Positions 35,122-46,268 of a stretch of 64,000 nucleotides of DNA are shown piece after piece. The translations under genes were made by a program, and so were the position numbers. Origin of the DNA: Trochalopteron elliotii (Eukaryota > Chordata > Aves > Passeriformes > Leiothrichidae); assembly GCA_024734555.1 (NCBI GenBank), contig JANPWX010000055.1:1052072-1116071 (forward strand), written 5' to 3'. How positions within the stretch are numbered: the stretch's first letter is position 1; every line of letters begins with the position of its first letter. The notes under the pieces are model-generated. The model saw only the letters and a program-made list of their open reading frames with translations, was not told where the DNA came from and did not search any database.

Positions 35122-35245
35122 AGCAGGTTAGGAGTCAGTACCAGCACCAGGACCTGAATTCTGGCTCCACAACTCACTTCTTGGAGTGAAATCACTTCCT
35201 TGTTCCTTTTTATCTCCCTGGCTAAAACAGGAATAATTTTTGCAT
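35122..35245 (+). repeat. MIR-like SINE remnant
   Basis: The order is AGGTTAGGAGTCAG, then GGACCTGAATTCTGGCTCCAC, AACTCACTTCTTGGAGTGAAATCACTTCC (in two parts) and CTAAAACAGGAATAAT. This follows the MIR body: GGAGTCAGACTGCCTGGGTT, TCCTGGCTCTGCCAC, TTACTTAACC, then TAAAATGGGGATAAT. It is the longest MIR-like match in the window. Confidence 0.6.
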
Positions 35246-36000
35246 CAGGCTACAGAGCTCATGGTCCTTCCTGTATTTTTCTCAGCTATTCCTATTAATC
35301 TAAATTATTGTTGCAGCTTAGACCTCACAGGTGAGTTACTGTTATTTCCAGCCAGAATAAGCAAAAATAAAGATAAAAGAAAATAAATATGTATATCTTT
35401 TACCTCTATAGAATATCAGGGCAAGCATCTGTTTCAAAAACAAGGACAGTGTTTAATTTAGAGTGAGCACATGGACATCAGAGTGCTGCCTAACTACTGT
35501 CAAAATAGGTGTTAAACAAAGATTTTCCTTGCCATTATTTTCCCTGTGACTAGAAAATAAGTAAAGGATAATATCCATGGAATAAACCCCAGTTATCACA
35601 GTTGTACAGTTTTCCTGTGTTCAGCAACTACAATATTTTTGCTCAGATTTTTTCTATTCCAATTAAAAACATTTGAAGCTATTCTTCTATAAACCTAAGA
35701 AAGGTCTAACTAAGCCAGTGCCATTCTCTGCTATCCCACATAACAGGCTAGGTGTAAACTTCTTTATTAGTATTTTGGTTCTGGAACTAACTTTGCAAAA
35801 AAGCAGCCAAAGTTTTTGGAAATATTATCAAAGCTTGGCGAAAAAGGAAAGCATTTGGCTCACATCGCTGTTAGTGACAATAATCAATGCCCAGACAAGC
35901 ACAGCTTCAAAAAATATGTCAAGAACTCACTTTATATTTTAAACAGACCATGAAGACATTCAAATTCTTCATCTGGAAGAGAAAAAAGAGGAGGGGGAGA
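35246..36000. other. AT-rich unique DNA
   Basis: No gene or repeat family is recognised. The DNA is markedly AT-rich. The 89-codon frame at 35673-35942 has no recognisable domain. Confidence 0.5.
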
Positions 36001-36600
36001 TGGCGGGAGGGAGAGATTTCCTTCCACCAGGCAGCGAGAGATCACTTCACGCTTCCCTTTGGTAGGTTAGAGGGGAATTGTAAAGCCATCCCATGTGAAC
36101 AGATGGAGGCAAAGGATCTCAGCTTTCACGGGAGCGGGTTAAAGATCCGACGCCTGGGACGGTGGGCGAGACAGGGCCCAGCAGCAGGGGCTTTCTGCCC
36201 CCTGACAGTCAGACGTCTCCAGGGCCCGCTGGGGTGGCAGCAATCCTTGGGGAGCACCTCGGCAGGTTCTCAGCAGCCCGGCACCAGCTAAGCCCCAGAC
36301 TTGTATAGGCACTTCACATTTAGGAGCATGTCTAATCCAATCAGGGGCAGATTGGAAGCTATCCGTGTACCTCCCAGATAGCATATTCTTGTCGGCTTGA
36401 AAGCAACCCTCTCCTCCTCAGCCTTCCCCCCTGTCTCCCTATCAGTCTGTGCAAGCAGCGGCCTCCCCCCTTGGGCACACGGAGCTAATCCTATTTACTC
36501 AGCCCATCAATTTCACAGCTTTAATATTCGCATGGGTTCGATGGATGCAGCTGAAAGGTTTGCAGCAGCCAGGGAGGAGGGGGGAGGCTGTGGTGAGCAG
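36001..36600. promoter_or_regulatory. candidate conserved non-coding block, CpG-rich left half
   Basis: From 36009 to 36290 CpG is several-fold denser than nearby (GATCCGACGCCTGGGACGG, GCGAGAC, AGACGTC, GCCCGCTGG). From 36300 to 36560 the DNA becomes low-complexity-free and unique. It carries TAATCC sites (36331-36336 and 36487-36492, bicoid/OTX-type) and CCATCAATTTCACAGC. There is no repeat and no decayed look. An enhancer or unannotated promoter role is inference from composition and motifs only. Confidence 0.3.
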
Positions 36601-39330
36601 TGGGAGGCAGCCTTCCCATGCTGCCCAAAGCAGAAAAAAGTCATTCAAAACCATGAAGGTCGAGGCATGTCTTATGCCCACTCACACACACAAAGCAGAC
36701 AACATATGTGCAGCCCATTACACACCCCGGCAGTGTCACTTTGGCAGCCACAGCCCCAGGTTCTGCTGCCTTGTCATGTCTCTGGTTCCTCTCACAGAGT
36801 TGGTGCTGGGGTTGGCAGGAGTGCCGTGGTCCGGTGGGATTGAGCCTTCGTTAGCATGAGGTCTCTCTTAAACTGGAAGGTGTGCGTTCAAGGACAGACA
36901 CAGGAACAAACACAGAAGGTGCCAAGCACCCCCTGAGTGTGGTGACCCTGAGAGCTGCCTGCTCACATGCAGGCAGTTGTGGAGGAGCTCAGCCCAGTTC
37001 CACTTTGTGCTTAGCTGTTTCTCAGCTCTCTGTTTATAAATTCCTGAACTGAAATTCCTCCCTTTATCTGTCCTGAGCATCCTTTAGCATCCTTCAGCTA
37101 TACCTCCTGTGCTGTGGCTATAGATTAGAGCAATCCTGAGGAGACAAGTCTTTTTAGGAGGATTCAAGAATGCAACCCAGCCTCTTGGACTTCAGAAAGA
37201 ACCAGCACCCACCTCTGAAACCCCTGTGGAGTCTGTGTGCCCCTCCTCCAGCACTTGGGTCTTTACTAATCACTTTATTCCAAATGTGGAACAGCTCTTG
37301 GTTTGTGGTTTAACTCACGTGCATGAGTCACACCTGAATTCCTCTCCTCACTACCGAGGTTAAATAGAATTGGAGTGGCTGTTGCCTTTCAGTCTTACAG
37401 TCTTTGATGTGCAAAGGACATAGATCTGTCTGATATTTCAACCTGGCACATTTTCTACATTTAATCTGCTCTTTATTTATCTGTTTAGTTCTTGAACTCA
37501 ATGTGGTTTTGGTTGTGGATTGTTTTTTTTTTTTTTTCAATTTGCTTTTGCTGCTTGTGCTAGAGATCATGTGTTCTAACAAAAATCTCAAGTTTTCCAG
37601 TGCCAGCAGGCAGCCAATTTGAGGATTTTCTGTGAGTATCCAGACTTGGGCTCTGCCCCTAAGTCAGGCAGACACATTGCCATCATTCTGAATTAAGGCT
37701 GAAATGGAATAAAAAGAGGAAGAGCAGTGAATGCCTCCTTCAGTCATTCCTGTTCTCAAGACCCAAAGGTACTCCTCTAAAAGAAATCCCAGTGTTTTGA
37801 TCTAGTGGACAACACCCTTTTTCTCCAGGCTGAGAGCTCTTTGGGCAGTGACTTTACAATTTGAGAGGGATATTCCAATAGGACTACAGAACAAGTCAGA
37901 TAAAGTGAAGGTCCTTAATTTGTCCAATTAGCAATGGGAGTTTATGGCAAAGGAGAGCACTCAGAGTGTGCACTTTCCAGTTGTTGGCAGGCTGTGAGCC
38001 TGACACACCCCAAGGAATCCAGAAAAAATTCTTGAAGCATGAGAATAATTTTTCCCCTAGTTCTGCCTCCCCTTTTCCTCCAGGAGGGAGTTCCCAAGTG
38101 CTGTTTAGGGCTACATCTTGATTTCCCCATTGCCCTTCTCAGCAATATATGTCATCCCTGGATTTTGATGGAAACACAGACACTGTTGTTGCAGCAGATC
38201 TGTGCTCAGCCCAATATCCTGGGGTTTGGGTCAGGATTTTTAATCTTACCCTCCTGTTTTGTTTCTTGGCATTAATTGCTCATACTGTCCTCCTGCTTGG
38301 TGCAGTAGGACCAAGTATTCTCTTGTTCTGAAAGTGTGGGGATGGTTTTGGTAGATTTGGCCAGTGCAGCTTCAATTAATTGTGTCAGCCGTGGTGATAA
38401 TCAACCATCAGGGAGCAATTCACTGGGGAAAGGCTGAGAACTGCACATCAGAAGGTCTGAGGTGAGGAGGCAGAAGATCCAGACCTGGGGGAGAGTGATG
38501 TGTCTAGCACAGCTGGATAGGAGAGGACAGATGGGACTGCATGGAGAGTGGGAGCAGGATTCAGGACTCAGAATATTGAGAATGAAGGCAATAGCAAGGA
38601 TGTGGTTTTCTTAGCCGAGATAAAATGATTTTTAGCTGGGAAGCCATTAAAAGTGATGGCACTCTCCTTCTTTCCTTTGCTCTGGCTGCTTGTGCCCATG
38701 TGCTTAGCTCTGTGGGATCTCAGGCTGTGACAGGGTCAGGGGAATGGGGGAGCTAAACTGGCTGAAAACAAATAATTTACTATCCCAGGTTTATCTGGCA
38801 ATGGACTGGGTCCCAGATCTGACACTCACACAGCTTTTCAAGCAAGGATGCTGGCACAGGGGAGGGGATGTCATCCGCCAGGGAGATGGGGAGATCCACA
38901 TCATTTCCAGCACTCCTTCCCTGGAAGCATCAGGCCAAAACAGCTGATGGATCATCACGAGGAGGTTGGCACCCACCCTGCTGCGTGTGCTTAAAGAGGC
39001 TGCAAACAAGAAGCAAAATGTACTTTAAAGCCTGAGCAGGCCTGGGCAAAACTGAGTATTCACTTCTCTCCCTCAAGCGGCTGCTCTTCAGAGACTGTGG
39101 GTTGCACAAGTTGTGGCAGAGCCCACGAGGAGGTCACACAGGCAGCCTGGGCAGAAGGAGCTGCAAAAGGTGGTCCACAGGGTCCAACCTCCTCATTTCT
39201 GCTCTGAATACCAAGCCTGCACCCCCCAGCCCCCCAGCAGCTTCCCAAGAGGGAGCAGCACTAGTGCAAGGACACATGTTCCTGATATAACTAAATTGGG
39301 CAGTGAGAAAATGCAAAAAGGAAAAAAGGG
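36601..39330. other. 2.7 kb unique DNA, no CR1
   Basis: A T15-type run lies near 37521-37538. Pyrimidine-rich stretches lie at 37480-37560. No gene is recognised. Overlapping frames at 38039-38331 and 38744-39009 lack any domain signal. Confidence 0.5.
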
Positions 39331-39332
39331 AT

Positions 39333-39352
39333 TAAAAAAAAAAAAAAAAAAA
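39333..39352. repeat. A-rich homopolymer run
   Basis: An A run of about 19-20 bases follows GGATT and precedes GAACGG. It is a simple repeat, not tied to a recognisable retroposon. Confidence 0.85.
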
Positions 39353-39899
39353 GAACGGATGACCAGCTTCCAGCTTTAAACAGAGTGATAGAAAAATACA
39401 TCCTGGCAGGCAAGATTAGCGAGATTGAGAGATTTCATCAAAAAAGGGGAAACTCCTCAGAGTCTTGTTTTCCAAATACTGGCTTTACTGAATGGGTACC
39501 ACAGCAGGTGAGCTAAATCCTCACCTGGAGAAATGGGAAAGCTCTCCCACCAATGGGGCTAGGGATTCATCCCAGCTGAGACCCGACCTGGTGTGCTGAT
39601 GGCAAGAGACAAACTTTACATGAGTGTTCTGCTGCTGCTGCTTCTGCCTGAGCCCACGATCAACCCGTGTGCAGGGAGAGGTCAGGGGGCCATCGTCCTC
39701 TGAGGCGACACAAAGATTTAATCAGAAGTTCAATGCCAAGACATCTTCCCTAAACGGCATTCAGTCCCCCCTGCCCTGATCAGCTGCCTTTTGTTAGAAG
39801 TGCCGGCTCTCCCTCGGAGAGGCACTGTCACACTGGTGAATTGCCCGCCCTTTTTCACAGAATGCTGTTTTTTTTCTCAGGAGCTTTGATGTGGAGAGG
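39353..39899. other. unique DNA leading into the CpG-rich patch
   Basis: No repeat is seen. CpGs gradually increase from 39580 (ACCCGACC, CCACGATCAACCCGTG). Nothing coding is supported. Confidence 0.45.
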
Positions 39900-40215
39900 T
39901 AACGACCAAATGTCCCACACCCACCCTGACACCCATCAGCTGCCGCTGCGGGTTTCAGCATCTTGTGGGGTTTCACCCCCTCCAGCGGAGTTAATCCCTC
40001 TTCACTTCCATTTCCTGCCACCCCGACTTTGCTCTCCTCCGTGAATTTAGCTGGAGCCAGATCACACACCCCCCCTCCGGGCTCCCCTTTCCTGGAAGCA
40101 GGAACTGGAGTGACCCCGGCAAGCCCCAGGAGAAGAGAGACAATCAGCGAGCCCCCAGCGGCCGCCGTGGTTCTGCTGTCGCTGTGCGCCAGCACAAGCA
40201 GCAAATTCCAAGAAG
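39900..40215. promoter_or_regulatory. CpG-enriched patch, possible island
   Basis: GC-rich DNA with CpGs at GCCGCTGCGGG, CCAGCGGAG, CACCCCGACTT, CTCCGGGCTC, ACCCCGGCAAG and AGCGGCCGCCGTGG. The minus strand is open for 213 codons across it (39794-40435), but the plus strand is open too. Such open frames are expected in GC-rich DNA, so they are not taken as genes. Promoter function is inference. Confidence 0.35.
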
Positions 40216-40562
40216 ATGCGATCATCAGCAGCTCTGTGAAGACAGGAAAGTGGTTACAAATGCTCTCTGCCTCAAAGAGAGAGAGAAGAAACCACAGTCT
40301 GGCTGCAGCTGCACCTCGTGCTTTCTGATAAATCTGCTGTTTAGAAACATTTGCTGTGGTACCCGTGCACAGGTAGAGGTGAAAACAAACACACCGATGG
40401 ATGCAAAGGGACTGCTTCATCTCCAGCCAACACAAACAAAGCCTACTTCCAGCGTGGATACAAAGTCCTCCTACAAAAGGGAACAGAGATAGAGGCTTCT
40501 TCCTCAGAGCTGTCTACATTGCACATTTCAGGGAGAGAAAAATTTGCTAGGACATATGGCAT

Positions 40563-40582
40563 GACCATCCACGTGGATGGTC
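40563..40582. promoter_or_regulatory. perfect 20-bp palindrome centred on an E-box
   Basis: GACCATCCAC is followed immediately by its exact reverse complement, so the centre is CACGTG, the canonical E-box of MYC/MAX, USF and CLOCK/BMAL-type bHLH factors. A 10-bp perfect half-site with no spacer is long for chance in 64 kb. It could extend as a protein-binding site or a small cruciform. Occupancy cannot be judged from sequence. Confidence 0.5.
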
Positions 40583-40947
40583 TTTTAAATATTAAAGTCC
40601 TCAGTGCTTCAAATACAGCATCTTCTTTAAAGACTGATGCTGCCCAGCAGACAAATATGTCTCATGATCATTATATTTTCCTCAGTGTTATGGCTTAAGT
40701 TGTCTCTGTTTTGATAACATGCTGAATATGCATCTGTTTGCCCAAAGAGGAGGGAGCAAGTGTTCACAAGCAACCCTATGATGACAGTAAATGGCAGAGT
40801 GAACAAAGTTTAAAGTTCTCTGAAATGTTTAGATACCAGTTCAGTGGCCAGATTCTCCATACAGCCCAATGTCCACGTATGGTTCAGTTAGAAATTATTG
40901 GGTTAGTTGAGGTGCAAAGAGATGTAAAAAGAAAATATTATTCATAA
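40583..40947. other. unique spacer
   Basis: No gene or repeat family is recognised. Part of the text near 40841-40880 (CAGTTCAGTGGCCAGATTCTC in two parts) faintly recalls ancient amniote repeats, but this is too weak to call. Confidence 0.4.
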
Positions 40948-41073
40948 ATCATAGAATGGTTTGGGTTGGAGGGAGCCTTAAAGATCATCTCATTCCAGCC
41001 CCCTGCCATAGGCAGGGATACCTTCCACTATGCCAGATTGCTCAAAGCCCCATCCAACCTGTCCTTGAACACT
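40948..41073 (-). mobile_element. CR1 LINE, 3' end, about 125 bp
   Basis: The sequence starts aaatcatagaatggtttggg and holds the complement of GGAAGGTATCCCTGCCTATG. It ends in the segment complementary to AAGTGTTCAAGGACAGGTTG. 5'-truncated, and the first CR1 after an 8-kb CR1-free interval. Confidence 0.93.
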
Positions 41074-42077
41074 TATTGATGCCTGTCTAGCCAGTTTGAC
41101 CCAGCTTTCCATGCTGTTTTACCAGCTGGAGCTATGTGTTCCCAGCACATCTCTGTATCTCCCTGGTGAGTCCCTTGTTCCAGATCCTTTAGGGGAGGGC
41201 ACATCCCTGAGCTTCTCTCTCACACTCCATTGCTGCAAAGTTGAATGGATCTGTTTCTGCCCCATTCTGAAAAGGCCATCACAAAACATAGAATCTGGCC
41301 TCGATATTGATATCTTACATTCCTTATTTTCATTATCAAAAGGTTTTATTGAAGCCTTGAATTTGCCACAGTGGGTATCCTTTCAAAATCTGCCAAGTTT
41401 GCTGTAGAAAAAACAGATAACATTACCTTGGTATTTGCGGTATTCCTTGTGCTGCTCTTCCCACTTCAGCGGAAGACTGCTGAGGATGTTTAGGGAAAGG
41501 CTAAGATAAATGTTCCTCAATATCAAAATAAACAATAGAGGCTAATGTGCAGCTTGTATTTTTCATGCTCATATTGGATCCCAGTCTGAGTTTAAAGGGA
41601 GCTGCCCCAGAACTTTCAGGCTGTGGTTCCCAAGTCCAGAAGGATCAAGGGGCAGAAATGAGGACATATTCACATACATGTGCACATGAAGACAAAAAAG
41701 TTTCCCTGCTTAAAGTCTCTCTTTTGGCATGGAAGCATGTTGCCAACACTCAGCAAATACTAAATAATAGCAACAGTACAAGAATTCTTCCACAGAATAA
41801 TTCACCAGCCACAAAAATTACCATAACTATCCACCAGCCTCTGGTCTGACAGGGCAAAAGGCAGAAGCTTAACTTACTGCACAAGAGGAAAAGAGAAATT
41901 CTCCAGGGCAGTCCTTTAGTGGTCCAAAGGGTTCGTGGTTTTCCTGCTTTGAACTGTGTGCAAAGGAAAGAGTGAAGTCCAGAGCCAACCCACTGAGTAT
42001 TCAGGCCTAGAATTTGAAAAGGCCAGACACCGAATACTTGATGTTTAGTCCCTCATGCCAGGCTCTTGCTCCCATGG
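41074..42077. other. 1 kb unique non-coding DNA
   Basis: No gene or repeat is recognised. The 103-codon frame at 41096-41407 begins with TTG-type or early ATG options and shows no domain. Confidence 0.45.
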
Positions 42078-42208
42078 GAGTGTCCAAGGCCAGGTGGGAT
42101 GGGGCTCTGAGCAACCTGAGCTAGTGGAAGGTGTCCCTGTCCGTGGCAGGAGGTTGGAAGGAGATGATTTTTGAGGTCCCCTCCAACCCAAACCACTCTG
42201 TGATTCAA
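42078..42208 (+). mobile_element. CR1 LINE, 3' end, about 130 bp
   Basis: Sense CR1 from GTGTCCAAGGCCAGGTGGGA through GTGGAAGGTGTCCCTGTCCG to CCTCCAACCCAAACCACTCT and TGTGATTC. 5'-truncated. Confidence 0.93.
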
Positions 42209-44899
42209 TTTGTTGCATCAGATGTTGAATTTAATATAACATCCTAGCAAAAACCACTTGGGGTGTGGCAGTCTAGAAGAGCAAGATTAAGGCAAATGAT
42301 AGGTATTTCAAGCCAAAATTCACCATTTCATAGCTAAGTGAACAGAGAAAACATAAAATGCTCTTTGTCTTTTCAAACATATAACATGACCTGCTCTATG
42401 GCCTAATCCTGAAACTCCCACAGGATGCAATTTGATGCCTCAATTATCCTGCTCCTATTGAAAGGGCTTCTAAGAAGCACCTGATGCGAGACACTCTTGG
42501 TACAATCTGGAGCAAAAACAAAGAAGAAAGAGCTGCACAATTCTGGAGGCAGTGGTGCAAAACACAGCCATGCAAAACAGATTCTCATTTGATCTCTTTC
42601 TCAGAAGGCATTATCTCAGAAACATCTTGGTATGTTAAGGCACTGCCTCGATGGTTTGTTACTCCTGCAGTGCCTGAAAAACTGACTTGCTGGAGCCTTC
42701 TTTCAGACATGTTTCATTCTGCTGTCAAATTTGAGTATTTGGGTTCAGTTTCAGCTGATGCCACTGCAATGTCACCTGTGGTCCTGCAGATAAAGCAGCT
42801 CCACAGGACAAAACACTGCCTGGTTTCTCTTCTCACTTACATGGAAATAACTCCACTGCTTTCAACAGAGTAGTCCTGTTAGCTCCAAGTCAGGTCTGTT
42901 GACCTTGCTGGGTCTGTCTTCTGCAGGGTTGTTGCTGAGGTTACAAGATGGAGCAGTGATGACCCCTATCTGTGTTTTCCTCTGTTATGGTGGACCTTTG
43001 AAATGTACCTAAGGCAAGTTTTGACATGGGAAAATCTGTTGTCTCCTAAGAGACTCCAGATAGATTTAGCTGCTGAAATCACTTTAAAAATTCTTTTGCT
43101 CTTTCCCTGTGATTGTCAGGAAAATTTCCACAATACCACTGGACATGGACACTTGAGGGCCTCCATGAAATGTCACTTCAGACCAGTGTTCCTGAGAGAA
43201 TATCTAGTGGTAGCTTATTACAGAGGCAACTGGCCTTTATTTTTCATCCCAGGCCCACTGACAGTGCATGAAGAAACCATTCCTGAGCTCCCAAGATTTC
43301 TGCTGAGACTGAGCACAGGCCTGAAAACAAAGTCCTAGGGATGCATGTGGCAGTTCTAGGTATTTTGGGTGAAAAACTCTAAAACTCTTCCCTGGTCAGG
43401 TTGATGAGTAGGAGGATTCTGACATAGCAGTTCTTGTGGGGTTTTACCTCTAAATAAATCCAAGGGAAACAGGTACAAAACCAGGCTTGCTGAACTTGCA
43501 CAACCATGTGTCTAAAAGTGAGGAATTGACACATCCTGATTGTCCAAGCCATGGAAATGGGATAAAGGGAGGGCAGGGAATTTAACATTTTCCTAGATGA
43601 GGCAGAGTCTGTCCCCTTTCTTGCCTGGCAGATGAAGGTTTTTTACTGCTGGACCACAGTGTTACAGATAATCACAGTGTAAACAACATTCTTTTAGTGC
43701 AGCTTTTGTCTCTTTTCTGTAGGATGGAAAGTCTTGTGAAATCAGCCTCTGTCATGCTAGGCACTGAAGAAAACATGTGTTGAAAAAAGTGCCCGTTCCC
43801 AGGCTTTTAGACTAAATAACACCATACCAAAGGTGAGGGGGAAGCAGAAGCCTGGACAAGGGATTTGATGGAGTTCCTGCAGCAAGTCCATGCCCAGGGT
43901 GGAACTGAGTCCAAACACCTCACACCTTGCTTGTAACAATCAGGGTGAAGCTGCTCCCCACCTTGCACTGATCAAGTTATGATCTCCCTGCCTGTTGCTA
44001 TAACACACAACCAGGTTTGTAAGACATGTGAAAATTATGGCTTGATAAATAATATGATCCAATTTCTATTTGCTGGCCACCTGATCTCTTTTGTGTATTT
44101 AGGATTACCAGGATTCAGGATAACCTAAGAAGAACTGCACATGCTTGTTTTGCCTCGCTTCTGAAGTCCTGGGTGTGTTTATCCTTAACCATAATTTTTT
44201 CCCCAGCCTTGCTCTTACTTCCAGCCCTGACCTTATCTTAGGCTGTCAGAACAGTAGTTTAAAAACAAAGGTGCAGCCACTTTTCTTTTTAATACAGCTT
44301 GACAGGGTTAAAAATGCAGAATACAGACCTTCCAATTTTCACAAAGTGCTGTGATTGCCTGGTCTGCTGTGCACTGTTTTATGCTAAAATCCATAGACCC
44401 TTTCTAATTTCAGAGGAAAAAAGGGAGCTGCCTTCTATCCCACAGCAGGAGGGGTAAAAGCTCAGGTAGGCTGATATTTTTTACCAGAAGTATTTGTGTG
44501 GTTGAAGATTTTTTTACCAGAAGTAAAAAGAGTAAAGCCTTTGTGCTAAAGACTCTTTTGAGGCTTTTGCGCCATTGGAGTCGCTTTCACTTACAAAGCT
44601 AAAGTTAATGCTGGGGATGATGTGTTGTTATTCTCAAGGATGTAATGAGGATGAGCAAAAGGAGTTTGAAGGTGACTCAGATGCCATTTTCTGTACTGTA
44701 TTTATCTAGTGCTAGTCACAGACTTCATGCTCTACTGGCTGCCTGAGGACTAGGAAGAAAACAGTCTTCACAACTCCTATGATTTATCACCCACACTGTA
44801 AAGTTTAATTTCACTTTTGAAGTACCAGCACTGCCCTGGCTGAAAAAAAAGGAGGCTGGACAAGCATGCTTATGCTTGTAGTGGTATTGGAAAATTTCT
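42209..44899. other. 2.7 kb unique DNA with a possible ancient repeat trace
   Basis: Near 42835-42890, TTACATGGAAATAACTCCAC and TGCTTTCAACAGAGTAG resemble the motif order (TTTACACCAGTGTAA / GAGTAACTCCATTGACTTCA) seen in ancient amniote interspersed repeats. A 33-bp tandem (attttttaccagaagta twice) lies at 44475-44524. Plus-strand frames at 42484-42873 and 43003-43338 are open but unsupported. Confidence 0.35.
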
Positions 44900-44924
44900 C
44901 AAGTACCTGTGGGCAGGTGTGGCT

Positions 44925-45060
44925 CACATACTTGGGTTAAACCAATCGCCAGATCTAGGGTCAGGAAGGAATTTTGCCCTAGGTCATATTGGCAGGGAGG
45001 GTTGTGTTGTTTTTGTTTCCCTTGCTTTGCAGTGTGGGTTGTGGTTGGCTTCCTGGATTA
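44925..45060 (+). repeat. ancient amniote interspersed repeat fragment
   Basis: The string AATCGCCAGATCTAGGGTCA, then GGAAGGAATTTTGCCCTAGG and TCATATTGGCAGGG follows an order that I remember from interspersed repeats of turtles and crocodilians: GATCGCCATATTTGGGGTC, AGGAAGGAATTTTCC, CAGATTGGCAGGG. It is followed by a T-rich stretch and GCAGTGTGGGTTGTGGTTGG as in that family. I cannot name the family with certainty. Recognition is from memory, supported by the length and order of the matching blocks. Confidence 0.45.
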
Positions 45061-45899
45061 TCTATTGCCATCTTAAGAAATGCTAATGACCCAGGCTTTA
45101 GGTCTGAATTGTAGATCCAGCCCTGCAGGTCTCAGGCCTGCCTCAGAGAGTGACTGCAGCCACTTTGGGCCCCTGTGCAGAGACTCCTGCCCAAGGCATC
45201 CTCAGGGCTCTCAGCATCCTTCAGATTGCCCTGTGGCCTGGGCATCTCCATCTAACAGAATCCCTGTAAGTGTGCAATTTGGAAATCTGGGCGTGCTGGA
45301 ACTCTCTGTTGGTTCTTTTCCTGTGCTGCAGCAGGTTTTCAGATTGTTTTGGGTGATGGAGCACCTTGTGATGAGGACTGGGATATGGATGCTCCCTGGA
45401 ACTCATCAGCCTGCAGGATGCTTATGATTGTGATGCCCTGGAGTTGTGGATGTGGGTGACCTTTCCTGGGTGGCACAGCACTGTCATTTGGTTTTCTGTG
45501 TTGCTGGGGTGGGGTATAGTTGATACTGTTCTCTTTTTTTTAGTGGAATTGAAAATACTACAAGATTTACATTTAACAACTACTGTTCCCATACCACTTA
45601 TGTGGGATGACTGGAATCAGATTAGGGGCATGGTTGCACGATCTGAGAAAGCCTGAATGTGAGAGCATCACTTTGGAGAGATGGCAGTCTCATAAGCAGG
45701 CACCCATCCCTTTTAATGAAAGCACTTTGGCCATAATTGCACTGTTTATTCATATCAGATACGTTGCTGTATCTGAATTTCCCAACTAACCAGTGATTAA
45801 AACAAGTCACTTGGGGAGTGGCTTGTGTGATGTTGGTATTAATAGGATGAAAACAACCAGAAAGTTAGGGGCATTCTTCTGAGGTACTGAAAACCCTTA
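45061..45899. other. unique DNA, slightly GC-richer left half
   Basis: No gene or repeat is recognised. The frame at 45080-45427 (115 codons) opposes a minus frame at 45221-45406 and has no domain or splice-site support. Confidence 0.45.
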
Positions 45900-46210
45900 A
45901 TGAGGCCCTTAATTATGCAATAACTTCTTTGCAAGCAAACACATGCCTATTATCATTATTATTGTGCTGATAGTTGATATCCCACTGACATGAACAATTT
46001 AGAGAATTCCAAGTATTATGCAGCACTCCTGCCAGCTCGGAATAGGCTGACACAGCTACAGCTACCTATTTAAGAAGATTAGCCTGATTTTATTTGCATA
46101 AGAATTTAAAGCGACAAAACCACTTGCCACACCCAGGAAACGATAATTAAAAATTAATTACTGCACATTCTTTTATTAGCTGTGTGGTTAACTTCTGAGT
46201 GCTACAGTCA
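45900..46210. promoter_or_regulatory. AT-rich block with homeodomain and octamer sites
   Basis: TAATTA occurs at 45910-45915, 46144-46149 and 46155-46160. The POU octamer ATTTGCAT lies at 46092-46099. TTATGCAATAA, a C/EBP-like site, lies at 45913-45923. The block is unique, balanced in composition and lacks simple repeats, a look common in developmental conserved non-coding elements. Enhancer function is inference and conservation cannot be tested here. Confidence 0.3.
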
Positions 46211-46268
46211 ATGCCAAATCCAAAGTGAGATGCCCTGGAATATCTTTCCCTAGGTTTTCCAAGTTCTT

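Noticed and set aside
39794..40435. 213-codon minus-strand frame
   Set aside because: It lies across a GC/CpG-rich patch where the opposite strand is open too. No start context, domain or splice pattern supports coding.
42484..43338. Plus-strand frames of 129 and 111 codons
   Set aside because: The first overlaps text resembling an ancient repeat. Neither shows a domain or exon boundaries.
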